Of a stretch of 64,000 nt of DNA, positions 1 to 9,451 are shown piece after piece. Location of the stretch: NCBI RefSeq assembly GCF_042652085.1, contig NZ_JBHSJF010000002.1, forward strand, positions 1-64,000. Direction: 5' to 3'. Under the pieces are notes generated by a model. That model was not told the origin of the DNA. It made no database searches and was given only the letters and a program-made list of their open reading frames with translations. The translations under genes were made by a program, and so were the position numbers. The first letter of the stretch is position 1. Each line of letters opens with the position of its first letter. Origin of the DNA: Flaviflagellibacter deserti. GTDB taxonomy: Bacteria; Pseudomonadota; Alphaproteobacteria; Rhizobiales; Methylopilaceae.

Positions 1-97
1 GCCTTGCACTGGGGACGAGCCGTGGTCTCCGAAGGCTCTCAAACCTTCGGCGGCCATTGGCCGTGGAAGCGCCCGCCTCCTCCGACTTAACCGCCGT

Positions 98-161
98 GCG
101 GGGAACGCCTCAGGCATCCACGCAAACCAAACCAGTCAGAGGACGCCGAGGCGTTCCCCGC
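98..161. repeat. Inverted repeat upstream of the MscS-type gene
   Basis: A perfect 14-base inverted repeat (98-111 and 148-161, arm GCGGGGAACGCCTC) encloses 36 bases. It lies in the roughly 300-base leader before the first convincing gene. A weaker hairpin of CCGAAGG and CCTTCGG sits at about 30-51. I see no coding sequence of good quality in 1-305: the open frames there are GC-driven. The repeat could be an intergenic palindromic element or part of an upstream terminator; it lacks a T-run. Confidence 0.5.
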
Positions 162-305
162 TCCCTCCGAGGGAGCATTTCTCCGACATCGCTGTTCTGG
201 GCAGGCGAGGATGGGACGCGCCCATGGAAATCGTGCCATTTCCTCACCTCGCCACATTCGTGCGAGAACAAGCCCGCCGACTTCCTCCGATTCCCGCACG
301 GATTC

Positions 306-2651
306 ATGAGAGTTCCCACGCCGCTCCGGCATTTCCTTTGCGTTCTGATGCTCGCGGTCGCCGTCCTGATCGGCGGCGGCGCATATGCGCAGGAGGACGA
401 GAACCGGACGCTCGACGCGATCAAGACCGATCTTGCCCAGATCGAGCAGATCCTGTCGCAGGGCGTGCTCGACGATACGCAGCTCAACGAGATCGGCGGG
501 CGGGTCGATGCCCAGCGCGCGAATATCGACAAGGTCGCGCAGGGGATATCGCCGCGCCTCCAGGCGATCGAGACGCGGCTGCAGCAGCTCGGACCGAAGC
601 CCGCCGAGGGCGCGCCGCCGGAAAGCCCCGAGCTCGCCCAGGAGCGCGAGGCCCAAACCCAGGCCAAGCAGCCGATCGAGGAAACGCTGAAGCGCGCCAG
701 CGCCCTCATCGTCCAGACCGACCAGCTCGCCGAGACCGTCGCGCAGAAGCGCCGCGATGAATTCGCCAGTCGCGTCCTCTCCCGCAGTCGCTCGCTGCTC
801 GATCCCAATCTCTGGCTGAACGTCATCGATGAAGCGCCTCGCCGGATGGCCGCGGCGCGCGGCTTCGTCCAGCAATGGGCTTGGCAGATCAGCGACCGGA
901 TGACGCCGCAACGTGGCGCCGTCCTCGGCATCGCGATCCTGCTGGCTCTTCTGCTGCTCGGCCCGGTCAGGATCTGGATCCAGCGCTACGGCCAGCGCTA
1001 CGCGGCCGAACAGGTGCCGGCGACCCGTCTCCGCCGCTCTGCCGCCGCGATCTGGGTCATCCTCATCACTACCGCGGCGCCGATCGCCGCCGCCATGGTG
1101 CTCTATGTCGGCCTGACCGGCCCCGGTTTCGTGCCCGAACGCGCGGTGCCGTTCCTCGGGGTTCTCGTCCGGCTCGTCGCCTTCGTCGGTTTCATCGCCG
1201 GTCTCAGCCAGGCCATTTTCGCGCCGCGCTCGGCATCCTGGCGCATCCCTCCGATCGCCGACGACACGGCGGTTCGCCTCGCCCGCTACCCGCTCTGGAT
1301 CGCCGGCGTCTTCGCGCTCGCCCGCTCGATCCAGGCCTTCTTCGACATCATCGGCGTCGGCCTGTCGACGACGATCCTGATCGACGGCCTCGCGGCGGCG
1401 CTCATCACCCTGATGTTCGCGGTGACGATCCGCCCGGTGAAGGCGGCGGAGGAGGAGCATGCGAGCGAGCATCCGGCGGAGCCCGGCCAGGAATTCCGCC
1501 TGTTCGGCCTGCTCCGCCTCGCCGCCTGGATCGCGGTCGTCGTCATCGTCGCCGCGCTGGTGCTCGGCTATGTCTCGCTCGGCTTTTTCCTGGCGACCCA
1601 GCTTATCTGGCTCAGCACGCTCGGCGCGGTGCTCTACATCCTGATGGCGCTGGTGGATGACCTCTTCACCGGTTGGGGGCCGACTAGCGCCGTATCGCGC
1701 TTCGCTCGCGGTACGATAGGCCTGCGGTCGGAGAGCTTCGACCAGCTCTGCGCGCTCGTCTCCGGCCTGCTCCGGCTGATCCTGATCGTCATCGCGATCA
1801 TGCTCGCGGCCGCGCCATGGGGCATCCAGTCGGGCGACGCCACATCCTGGATCAGGCGCGCCTTCGCCGGCATCACACTCGGCGGCTTCTCGCTGTCACC
1901 CGGGGCGATCCTCGGAGCGATCGCCTTCATCGCCGGTGGCCTGCTGCTGACCCGTGCGGTGCAGCGCTGGCTCGATGCCAGCTATCTTCCGCGCACCCGC
2001 CTCGACGACGGCCTCAAGAACTCGATCCGCACGGCGACGGGTTATGCGGGAACGATCCTCGCCATCGGCCTTGCCATCTCTTCGCTCGGCTTCGGCCTCG
2101 ACCGCATCGCCATCGTCGCCGGTGCGCTCTCGGTCGGTATCGGTTTCGGCCTCCAGTCGATCGTCTCGAACTTCGTTTCCGGCCTGATCCTCCTGGCCGA
2201 ACGCCCGATCAAGGTCGGCGATTGGATCGGCATCGGGCCCGACGAGGGCAATGTCCGGCGCATCAGCGTCCGCTCGACCGTCATCGAGATGTTCGACCGC
2301 TCGACCCTGATCGTGCCGAATTCCGACCTGATCACGAAATCGGTCCGGAACCGCACTCATTCCAATCCGCTCGGGCGTGTCTCACTGCAGATCGGGACCG
2401 CGCACCAGGCTCCGGTCGCGGAGATCAAGCAGATCCTCCTGACCTCCGCGTCCGAGATCGCGGGTGTGCTGAAGACGCCCGCACCCGAGGTGCTGATCAC
2501 CGGCACGACCGATCTCGGCGTGCAATGGACGCTCATCTGCGCGGTCGCGACGCCGCGACAGGTAGCCGCGACTCGCAGCGAACTGTATTTTGCGGTTTTG
2601 CAACGACTGCAAGCCAAGAATGTGAAGATTACCGCGTCGGCGGCGGCCTGA
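306..2651 (+). CDS. MscS-family mechanosensitive channel with DUF3772-like N-terminus
   Basis: Predicted 781-residue inner-membrane protein. Residues 1-28 look like a signal peptide ending in AYAQ. Residues about 30-180 are a Leu/Gln/Asp-rich, probably coiled-coil periplasmic region resembling the DUF3772 part of large MscS-like channels. Many hydrophobic segments follow. From about residue 595 comes the conserved MscS core, with an Ala/Gly-rich pore helix (AGALSVGIGFG) and the motifs ERPIKVGDW and PNSDLI. Family knowledge: such proteins open under membrane tension and release solutes during osmotic downshock. The frame stays open upstream to base 57, but the ATG at 306 is preferred because it directly precedes the signal peptide. 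A CAP lipoprotein follows 20 bases downstream, probably co-transcribed. Confidence 0.9.
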   Translation: MRVPTPLRHFLCVLMLAVAVLIGGGAYAQEDENRTLDAIKTDLAQIEQILSQGVLDDTQLNEIGGRVDAQRANIDKVAQGISPRLQAIETRLQQLGPKPAEGAPPESPELAQEREAQTQAKQPIEETLKRASALIVQTDQLAETVAQKRRDEFASRVLSRSRSLLDPNLWLNVIDEAPRRMAAARGFVQQWAWQISDRMTPQRGAVLGIAILLALLLLGPVRIWIQRYGQRYAAEQVPATRLRRSAAAIWVILITTAAPIAAAMVLYVGLTGPGFVPERAVPFLGVLVRLVAFVGFIAGLSQAIFAPRSASWRIPPIADDTAVRLARYPLWIAGVFALARSIQAFFDIIGVGLSTTILIDGLAAALITLMFAVTIRPVKAAEEEHASEHPAEPGQEFRLFGLLRLAAWIAVVVIVAALVLGYVSLGFFLATQLIWLSTLGAVLYILMALVDDLFTGWGPTSAVSRFARGTIGLRSESFDQLCALVSGLLRLILIVIAIMLAAAPWGIQSGDATSWIRRAFAGITLGGFSLSPGAILGAIAFIAGGLLLTRAVQRWLDASYLPRTRLDDGLKNSIRTATGYAGTILAIGLAISSLGFGLDRIAIVAGALSVGIGFGLQSIVSNFVSGLILLAERPIKVGDWIGIGPDEGNVRRISVRSTVIEMFDRSTLIVPNSDLITKSVRNRTHSNPLGRVSLQIGTAHQAPVAEIKQILLTSASEIAGVLKTPAPEVLITGTTDLGVQWTLICAVATPRQVAATRSELYFAVLQRLQAKNVKITASAAA

Positions 2652-2671
2652 TGTAACCGTTTGGGGGCTTC

Positions 2672-3250
2672 GTGAAATTTCTGTCTTCAGCCTTTGCGCT
2701 GCTCTCATGCGCCATGGTCACCGGTGGCCTTCTCGCGGCTTGCTCGACCTCGTCCTACGTTCCGGATCAGAAGCCGACCTTCTACCGCAACCTCTCGGCT
2801 CCCGGCTCGGAGGTGGACGGCGTCGCGGCGGCCTCGATGATCTCCGGCTATCGTGCCAACAAGGGCTTGGGGCCAGTCGTGCTCGATCCGACGCTGAACA
2901 AGCTCGCCAAGCAGCACGCGGTGGCCATGGCTCGCAAGACCAAGGTCGGTCACGATGTCGGCGATGGACCGCTCGACAAGCGCGCCAGGGCCGAAGGCTA
3001 TGCCTACGCCCGCATCGCCGAAAATGTGGCGGGTGGCTACCAGACTCTCGCGGAGGCATTTTCCGGCTGGCGGGACTCTCCCGACCACAACAAGAACATG
3101 CTTATGCCAAAAGCGACCCGTATCGGCATCGGCGTCGCCCAGGCGCCGGGTTTCAAGTACAAGGTGTTCTGGTCGATGGTCGTCGCCGAGCCGGATACCA
3201 GTCCGACGCCTGTGATGGCGGGGCCGCCGATCATCGGCCTGATGCAGTGA
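2672..3250 (+). CDS. CAP/SCP-domain lipoprotein
   Basis: 192 residues from a GTG start. The N-terminus is a lipoprotein signal peptide with lipobox LAAC at about residues 21-24, so the mature protein should be membrane-anchored. The rest matches the CAP (SCP/PR1) fold of bacterial CAP-family proteins: LNKLAKQHAVAMA, then a GHDVG segment, IAENVAGG, and a W-R-x-SPDHNKNML segment that carries the second conserved His. The molecular function of bacterial CAP proteins is largely unknown; envelope or matrix roles are usually proposed. It sits between the mechanosensitive channel and the D,D-carboxypeptidase, which fits an envelope role, but that is inference. Confidence 0.85.
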   Translation: MKFLSSAFALLSCAMVTGGLLAACSTSSYVPDQKPTFYRNLSAPGSEVDGVAAASMISGYRANKGLGPVVLDPTLNKLAKQHAVAMARKTKVGHDVGDGPLDKRARAEGYAYARIAENVAGGYQTLAEAFSGWRDSPDHNKNMLMPKATRIGIGVAQAPGFKYKVFWSMVVAEPDTSPTPVMAGPPIIGLMQ

Positions 3251-3310
3251 TTCGCCTTGCGGTTCGCGGGACGGTAGAAGAGAAATCTCGCTGGGGAGCC
3301 GAGACCAGTT

Positions 3311-4513
3311 TTGAGTAAGATCCGGTCAACCATTGCAGCCTTTGCCGCCGCCACCGTTCTGTGGTCGGTCGGCGCGCAAGCCCGTCCCGCAATCGTCATC
3401 GACGCCGATACCGGCCGTGTTCTCCATGCCGAGGATGCGACCCGCGAATGGTTCCCGGCTTCGCTCACCAAGCTGATGACCGTTTATGTGGTGCTGTCGA
3501 AGGTGAAGGCCGGGCAGATCAGCCTGGATACGCCTTTGCTCTACACCGAGCGCGCCCAGCGCGAGCCGCCGAGCAAGATGGGCTTTCCGCTCAACACCAT
3601 CATCACAGTCGACAATGCGCTGAAGCTTCTGATGGTGAAGTCGGCCAACGACGTCGCCGTCACCCTCGCCGAAGGAACGGGCGGCAGCGTCGAGGCTTTC
3701 GTCGGCGACATGAACCGTGCGGCGTTCAAGCTCGGCATGACGCAGAGCCATTTCGAGAACCCGAACGGCTGGCACAATCCGGCGCAGTATACGAGTGCCC
3801 GCGATATGGCGATCCTCGCCCGAGCCATCTATCGCGACTTCCCGCAGTCGGCCGGCTATTACGATATCCAGGCGCTGATGCTCGGAAAGAAGCTGGTCCG
3901 CGGCCATAACCGCATCCTCGGTCGGTTCGAGGGCGCGGACGGTATGAAGACCGGCTTCACCTGTCCGTCGGGCTTCAACCTCGTCGCCAGCGCTCAGCGT
4001 GGCAAGCGCCACCTGATCGCGGTCGTGCTTGGCCATGAAACAGCGGCCGAACGTACCCAGCGCGCGGCCGAGCTTCTGGATAGCGGCTTCGGCTCCTTCT
4101 CCTTCTGGCGCACCGGCCAGTCCGTCGAGACTCTTCCCGCTGTCGCGGGCGATCCTCCCGACCTTCGCCCGGAAGTCTGCGGCAAGAAGAAAAAATCCGC
4201 GCCCGAGATCGGCGAAACCGAAGATGACGGCCAGCAGGTCGTCGGCGTGCGGCGGAACGAGGTCCTGTCCGGCCTCGTGACCAGCGCCTACGCGGCAGAG
4301 AGCAAGCCGCTCCTCATGGATAGGCCGGCTCCTGTCGTGCCGGTTCCCGCCTTCCTCGGCCCGAACCCGAACGGTCCGAAGGAATTCATCGCTCTGGCCG
4401 CCACCATGGCTCCGACCGCGCCTGCAGCACCGGCCGCGTCGGATACGACGCCAGCGGCCGCGGGCCCGGCCGTGCCGCTGCCCAAGCCGCGCCCGGCCAA
4501 AGCGAAGAAGTGA
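3311..4513 (+). CDS. D-alanyl-D-alanine carboxypeptidase (penicillin-binding protein, peptidase S11)
   Basis: 400 residues from a TTG start, beginning with a signal peptide ending near AQAR. All three active-site motifs of S11 enzymes are visible: SLTK (nucleophile Ser about 51, Lys 54), SAN (about 111-113) and KTG (about 213-215). These enzymes remove the terminal D-Ala from periplasmic peptidoglycan pentapeptides and so limit cross-linking. The region after about residue 290 is Pro/Ala-rich and ends in a Lys-rich tail, unlike the amphipathic anchor helix of classical PBP5. The stop overlaps the next start (GTGA), so it is translationally coupled to the CobW GTPase. Confidence 0.93.
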   Translation: MSKIRSTIAAFAAATVLWSVGAQARPAIVIDADTGRVLHAEDATREWFPASLTKLMTVYVVLSKVKAGQISLDTPLLYTERAQREPPSKMGFPLNTIITVDNALKLLMVKSANDVAVTLAEGTGGSVEAFVGDMNRAAFKLGMTQSHFENPNGWHNPAQYTSARDMAILARAIYRDFPQSAGYYDIQALMLGKKLVRGHNRILGRFEGADGMKTGFTCPSGFNLVASAQRGKRHLIAVVLGHETAAERTQRAAELLDSGFGSFSFWRTGQSVETLPAVAGDPPDLRPEVCGKKKKSAPEIGETEDDGQQVVGVRRNEVLSGLVTSAYAAESKPLLMDRPAPVVPVPAFLGPNPNGPKEFIALAATMAPTAPAAPAASDTTPAAAGPAVPLPKPRPAKAKK

Positions 4514-5565
4514 CGACGGGCCTCGGCCGGGCAGTTCCGATCACCGTCCTGACCGGCTTCCTCGGTGCCGGAAAGACGACGCTCCTGAACCGCCTGCTGC
4601 GTCAGCCCGCGCTCGCGAACACGCTCGTCCTCGTCAACGAATTCGGCGAGATCGGTCTCGATCATCTCCTGATGCAGGGCGTCGAGGGCGACGTTGTCGA
4701 ACTGTCCGGTGGATGTCTCTGCTGCGCGGTGCGAACCGACCTGATCGAGACTTTGTCCAATCTGATCGCCAAGCGAGATGCCGGGCAGCTATCCTACGAG
4801 CGCGTCATCCTCGAAACGACTGGGCTCGCCGACCCGATCCCGGTTCTGCATTCGCTGCAGACCGATCCCTATCTCGCGATGCGCTTTGCGCTGGACGGCG
4901 TCATCACGGTCGTCGATGCGGCGACGGGCGAGGGGGCTCTCAAGCACGAGGAGGCTGTCCGCCAGGTCGCGGTCGCCGACAGGATCGTGCTGACCAAGAC
5001 GGACCTTCCGGAGGCCGATGAAGCGGATATTCGGCGCCGAATCTCCGAGTTCGTGCCCAACGCCACCCTGCTGGACGCGGCCAAAGGCGAGGCCGAGCCC
5101 GAGCGGCTGTTCGGTATCACGCCCTGGAGTTCGCTGGGTCTCCCAGAGGTCGTCGGCGAATGGCTGGCCGCCGAGGTGAAGGGCGAGAGAGTGGGGGAAC
5201 ACGGCCGCTTCCGCACGACCACGATCTGGAGCGACGCAGCGCTGCCGCCGATGGCATTCGGAATGTTCGTCGACCTGCTGAAGTCCGGCCAGGGACAGCG
5301 CATCCTCAGGCTCAAGGGGCTGGTGAAAGCGGCGGACGACCCGGAGCGTCCCGTCGTCATCCATGGCGTCCAGCATCTGTTCCATCCGCCGGTGCGTCTC
5401 GATAGCTGGCCGGATGACGACCACCGTACCCGCATCGTCGTGATCGGTGACGGCCTTGATGCAGATGTCATAGCGAAGCTCTACGACGCGTTCGCAGGTG
5501 TTCCCGGAGCGGAGCCGCCTGACCGCAGTGTGCTGTTCGCAACGGATGATCCGATAAGCCGCTGA
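4510..5565 (+). CDS. CobW/YjiA (COG0523) family GTP-binding metallochaperone
   Basis: 351 residues from a GTG start that overlaps the upstream stop. The Walker A loop GFLGAGKTT is at residues 16-24, the family metal-binding motif GGCLCCAVR is at about 67-75 (Cys 69, 71, 72), and a TKTD guanine-specificity motif lies near 163-166. A CobW C-terminal domain follows. COG0523 proteins use GTP to deliver metals, often zinc, to client enzymes. The client here is unknown. It is coupled to a Ser-dependent peptidase that needs no metal, so context does not reveal the target. There is no cobalamin gene nearby, so CobW itself is unlikely. Confidence 0.88.
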   Translation: MTTGLGRAVPITVLTGFLGAGKTTLLNRLLRQPALANTLVLVNEFGEIGLDHLLMQGVEGDVVELSGGCLCCAVRTDLIETLSNLIAKRDAGQLSYERVILETTGLADPIPVLHSLQTDPYLAMRFALDGVITVVDAATGEGALKHEEAVRQVAVADRIVLTKTDLPEADEADIRRRISEFVPNATLLDAAKGEAEPERLFGITPWSSLGLPEVVGEWLAAEVKGERVGEHGRFRTTTIWSDAALPPMAFGMFVDLLKSGQGQRILRLKGLVKAADDPERPVVIHGVQHLFHPPVRLDSWPDDDHRTRIVVIGDGLDADVIAKLYDAFAGVPGAEPPDRSVLFATDDPISR

Positions 5566-5635
5566 ACGGCTTGCGCGCGACGCGGGCAATGGGCTTGATG
5601 GCGCCAAGGGACGAAACAAAAACAAAGAGGCAGGC

Positions 5636-7435
5636 TTGGGCGTTTTCGACCGGGTTCGCAGGAATTGGGTGCTCGCGACCGGTGCGCTCCGCGCGCTGAG
5701 GGCGCTTGCGCCGATCATGAAGAACCGCAACCGGGTTTTCCCGGATGTCATTACCGAGCTCGCCGAAAAGCACGGCGACAAGACGGCCCTCATTGCCCAT
5801 TGCGAGAGCTTCACCTTCCGCGAGATCGACGAGAGAGCGAACCGCTATGCCCGCTGGGCGCAGGCTAACGGCGTCCAGAAGGGCGACGTCGTCGCCCTGA
5901 TGATGCTGAACCGGCCCGATTACATGGTGTTCTGGATCGGGGTGACGCGCGCCGGTGGCGTCGTCGCTCTGCTCAACACCAATCTGTCCGGCGCGGGTCT
6001 CGCCCATTGCGTGGACATCGTCTCGCCGAAGCATGTGATTGTCGGCGCCGGGCTGAGCGATGCATTCGGTACCGCCCACGGTTTGCTGAAGACGAAGCCG
6101 ATCATTTGGGCGCACGGCGGCGAGGGTGGAGGCGATCCGCGCGTCGACGAGGCGATGAAGGGTTTCTCAGATGCGCCGCTGAGCGCCGACGAGAAACCGG
6201 CCCTCAACATCGAGGACCACGCGCTCTTCATCTATACGAGCGGCACGACCGGCCTGCCGAAGGCCGCGAACATCAATCATTACCGCCTGATGGCAATGAC
6301 GCTCGGCTTCAGCGGCATCATGAACGTGCAGCCGAGCGACCGGATGTACGACACGCTGCCGATGTACCATTCGAACGGTGGCGTGCTGGCGACGGGCGCG
6401 ACGCTCGTCGGCGGCGGCTCGGTCGTCATTCGCGAGAAATTCTCGGCGCGCGAGTTCTGGGCAGACGCGGCGCAGAGCGAGGCGACGCTCGTCTTCTACA
6501 TCGGCGAATTGCTGCGATACCTGCTGAACGCCCCGCCCGGTCCGGCGGACAAGTCGCATAAGGTGCGCCTGTGCTGCGGCAACGGACTTCGCGGCGATAT
6601 CTGGATACCGTTCAAGGAGCGCTTCGCGATCCCGCAGATCCTCGAATGGTATGCGGCGACCGAAGGCAATGTCGCGGTCTTCAACTGGGACGGCACGCCC
6701 GGCGCGGTGGGCCGCATTCCGTGGTGGCTCGAAAGCCGCTTCGTCGTGAAGATCGTCAAATTCGATCTGGATAGCGAGACGCCGCTTCGTGGGCTGGATG
6801 GCCTCTGTATCGAGGCAGAGCCGGGCGAGGCCGGCGAGGTCATCGGCCAGATCGTCAACGATCCGCAGAAGCCGACCAATCGCTTCGAGGGCTATGCCGA
6901 CAAGGGCGCCACCGAATCGAAGATCCTCCGCGACGTCTTCAAGCACAGTGACATGTGGTTCCGCACTGGCGACCTGATGAAGAAGGATGAGGACGGCTAC
7001 TTCTATTTCGTCGACCGCATCGGCGACACCTTCCGCTGGAAGGGCGAGAACGTCGCGACGATCCAGGTCGCCGAGGCGCTGACGGAATATGCGCAGGTCG
7101 AGGACGCTTTGGTCTACGGCGTCGAGGTTCCGGGATCGGACGGTCGCGCCGGCATGGCGAGCCTGGTGGTGAAGGAAGGCTTCGACCTCTCGGGCCTCGC
7201 CGAGCACGTGAAGAAGGAATTACCCGACTATGCCCGTCCGGTCTTCCTTCGCGTCACCGATGCGATCGATGTTACCGGAACCTTCAAGCCGCGCCGCGTC
7301 GAGATGCGGAAGGAGGGCTTTGATCCGGGCAAGGTGAAGGACAAGCTCTTCGTCCGCGATGCCGCGAGTGGTGCGTATCAGTCCCTCGACAAGGCGCGCT
7401 TCGAGCAGATCCAGGCAGGCAAGCTGCGGCCGTGA
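5636..7435 (+). CDS. Long-chain acyl-CoA synthetase, FATP/FadD6-like
   Basis: 599 residues from a TTG start; the conserved N-terminus begins within the first 40 residues. The AMP-binding signature YTSGTTGLPKAA is at about residues 200-212. The ATEGN motif (about 342-346), a TGDL segment and a DRIGDTFRWKGENV segment are typical of the very-long-chain acyl-CoA synthetase / fatty-acid transport protein subgroup. It activates fatty acids to acyl-CoA with ATP, probably at the membrane. Its stop overlaps the GTG start of the DUF924 gene by four bases, so the pair is co-translated. The substrate chain length cannot be read from sequence. Confidence 0.9.
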   Translation: MGVFDRVRRNWVLATGALRALRALAPIMKNRNRVFPDVITELAEKHGDKTALIAHCESFTFREIDERANRYARWAQANGVQKGDVVALMMLNRPDYMVFWIGVTRAGGVVALLNTNLSGAGLAHCVDIVSPKHVIVGAGLSDAFGTAHGLLKTKPIIWAHGGEGGGDPRVDEAMKGFSDAPLSADEKPALNIEDHALFIYTSGTTGLPKAANINHYRLMAMTLGFSGIMNVQPSDRMYDTLPMYHSNGGVLATGATLVGGGSVVIREKFSAREFWADAAQSEATLVFYIGELLRYLLNAPPGPADKSHKVRLCCGNGLRGDIWIPFKERFAIPQILEWYAATEGNVAVFNWDGTPGAVGRIPWWLESRFVVKIVKFDLDSETPLRGLDGLCIEAEPGEAGEVIGQIVNDPQKPTNRFEGYADKGATESKILRDVFKHSDMWFRTGDLMKKDEDGYFYFVDRIGDTFRWKGENVATIQVAEALTEYAQVEDALVYGVEVPGSDGRAGMASLVVKEGFDLSGLAEHVKKELPDYARPVFLRVTDAIDVTGTFKPRRVEMRKEGFDPGKVKDKLFVRDAASGAYQSLDKARFEQIQAGKLRP

Positions 7436-7995
7436 CGGCTTTCCGCTCACCTGATGCGGTCGATCCGCGCGCCGTGATTTCCTTCTGGCGGGCGGCCGGG
7501 CCGGCACGCTGGTTTAGCCAGGATGAGCGCTTCGATGCGCTTGTCCTGATGCGCCTCGGCACGCTCCATGCGTGGGCGGCCATCGGAGCGCTCGACCATC
7601 TGGCTCGTACGCCGGAGGGATCGCTGGCCCTCCTCATCCTGCTGGATCAGGCGCCTCGCAACATGTTCCGCGGTTCCGCTCGTGCCTTCGAGACGGACGC
7701 CGACGCCCGTGACGTCGCGGAACATGCCATCGATCGAGGTTTCGACCGCCGCGTCCCGTACGCGCTGCGAAGCTTCTTCTATCTGCCCTTCATGCACTCC
7801 GAGAACCTGGAGGATCAGGCGCTCTGCGTCGAGCTCTACCGGCGGGCAGGCGACATGGAGAATTTGCGCTGGGCCGAACTCCACCGCGATATCATCGAGA
7901 AGTTCGGACGGTTTCCGCATCGCAACGCCTTGCTGGGCCGCGATACCACCGCCGAAGAGGGGCGGTATCTCGACGAGGGCGGTTTTCGCGGTTGA
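7432..7995 (+). CDS. DUF924 family protein
   Basis: 187 residues, GTG start in a GTGA overlap with the acyl-CoA synthetase stop. It shows the features of the helical DUF924 family: an early FWRAAGPARWF segment, LILLDQAPRNMFRG, RRVPYALRSFFYLPFMHSE, and a C-terminal FGRFPHRNALLGR. The family is TPR-like, soluble and of unknown function, and is common in proteobacteria. Coupling to an acyl-CoA synthetase is a weak hint of a lipid link; it may be coincidental. Confidence 0.88.
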   Translation: MTAFRSPDAVDPRAVISFWRAAGPARWFSQDERFDALVLMRLGTLHAWAAIGALDHLARTPEGSLALLILLDQAPRNMFRGSARAFETDADARDVAEHAIDRGFDRRVPYALRSFFYLPFMHSENLEDQALCVELYRRAGDMENLRWAELHRDIIEKFGRFPHRNALLGRDTTAEEGRYLDEGGFRG

Positions 7996-8059
7996 AAGCC
8001 AAGGTTTTTTAACTTCGCTCGCGCACAACCTCGGGCTGAATATCAGCCTGGGACCTCCC

Positions 8060-9451
8060 GTGAGTCAGTCCGCCGAGCCAGCCAGTTTGCGACCGAACCG
8101 CCTTAATGCCCTGGCGGTGCGCTTTGTGGCGTGGCGTCGCGACGGCAGCCATGAGGGTATCGCGACCCGCATGGCCTCGACGACCTTCCTGCTGCGCGTT
8201 TCGAATGCCGGTCTGGCGCTGGTCTCCCAAGTCATCCTGGCCCGCTGGATGGGTGAGCACGATTACGGCCTCTACGCCTATGTCTGGACCTGGTTGCTCT
8301 TGCTCGGCGGTCTCGCAAGCCTCGGCCTGCCGACGGCGATCCAGCGTCTCGTTCCCGAATACACCGAGCGCGGCGACTTCGACCGCCTGCGCGGGGTACT
8401 CCGGGAAGGCAGCCTGCTGACCCTCGGCACGTCGATCCTCACCGCTGGCTCGGCCTGCGCGCTTCTTTGGCTGTCCGAGGACAGCTTCCTCGACAGCGAA
8501 TATCACTGGCCGCTCTACCTCGCCCTCGTCTGCGTGCCGGTCTACGCCCTGCTCGAATATCAGGAGGGCATCGCCCGCAGCTATCACTGGGCGAACCTCG
8601 CCTTCGCGCCGCCCTATCTCTATCGGCCGCTGATCCTGCTCGCCGGCCTGGCCTGCCTGGCTCTGCTCGGCATCACCATGTCCGCGACAGTCGTGATGTG
8701 GGTGACCCTCGCCTCGATCGTCGTCGCGGGTATCGGCCAGACCGTCGTCCTCTGGCGGAAGCTCCGAAAGGTGGTGCCGGCCGGTGGCCACAGGAGCGAT
8801 CTCCGCTATTGGATGACGATCGCCTGGCCGCTTCTTCTGATCGACGGCTTCTACCTGTTGCTGACCTATACCGACGTGCTGATCCTGCAGCGCTTCGTCG
8901 GGCCGAACGAGGTTGCCGACTATTTCGCCGCGACGAAGATCATGGCGATCCTGTCCTTCGTCTCCTTCGCGGTGTCGACCGCGACGGCGCCCCGGTTCGC
9001 CCAATACGCGGTCAGCGGCGAACGCGAGAAGCTGTCGAGCTTTTTGCAGGACAGCATCCGCTGGACGTTCTGGCCATCGGTTGCGGCAGCTATCGGATTG
9101 CTGGTCTTCGGCGAATGGCTGCTCTGGCTGTTTGGACCGGACTTCGTCGATTCTTATTTCCTGCTGCCGCTGATCGCGATCGGCCTCGTCGCTCGAGCGG
9201 CGGTCGGTCCAGTCGAGCGCCTGCTGTCGATGGCCGGGGAACAGAAGCTCACGGCCCGCATCCACGCGGGAACATTGGTTCTCAACATCGTGCTCAATCT
9301 AATCCTGATCCCTCTGATGGGCGTCGCGGGCGCGGCGGTCGCGACCTCGATCGCGATGATCGCGCAATCCGTGGTCATGGCGATCGCCGCCCGGCGGACA
9401 CTGGGTGTGAAGGTCTTCACCCGCCGCGCCTTCGGCTTCTCGCGCACCTAG
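8060..9451 (+). CDS. Flippase-like polysaccharide biosynthesis membrane protein (MOP/Wzx-type)
   Basis: 463 residues from a GTG at 8060. An ATG at 8171 is an alternative start. The frame runs open into the DUF924 gene, but that part is a shadow. About 12-14 hydrophobic segments alternate with short polar loops, and the N-terminus (TFLLRVSNAGLALVSQVILARWMG) is typical of O-antigen/teichoic-acid flippases of the MOP superfamily. It probably moves a lipid-linked saccharide across the inner membrane. No glycosyltransferases are adjacent, so the cargo is unknown. Its TAG stop shares the four bases CTAG with the stop of the convergent gamma-carbonic anhydrase gene. Confidence 0.87.
   Translation: MSQSAEPASLRPNRLNALAVRFVAWRRDGSHEGIATRMASTTFLLRVSNAGLALVSQVILARWMGEHDYGLYAYVWTWLLLLGGLASLGLPTAIQRLVPEYTERGDFDRLRGVLREGSLLTLGTSILTAGSACALLWLSEDSFLDSEYHWPLYLALVCVPVYALLEYQEGIARSYHWANLAFAPPYLYRPLILLAGLACLALLGITMSATVVMWVTLASIVVAGIGQTVVLWRKLRKVVPAGGHRSDLRYWMTIAWPLLLIDGFYLLLTYTDVLILQRFVGPNEVADYFAATKIMAILSFVSFAVSTATAPRFAQYAVSGEREKLSSFLQDSIRWTFWPSVAAAIGLLVFGEWLLWLFGPDFVDSYFLLPLIAIGLVARAAVGPVERLLSMAGEQKLTARIHAGTLVLNIVLNLILIPLMGVAGAAVATSIAMIAQSVVMAIAARRTLGVKVFTRRAFGFSRT

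Noticed and set aside
87..1472. 461-codon minus-strand frame opposite the MscS-type gene
   Set aside because: Arg/Asp-rich low-quality translation; the plus strand encodes membrane helices and a clear MscS core.
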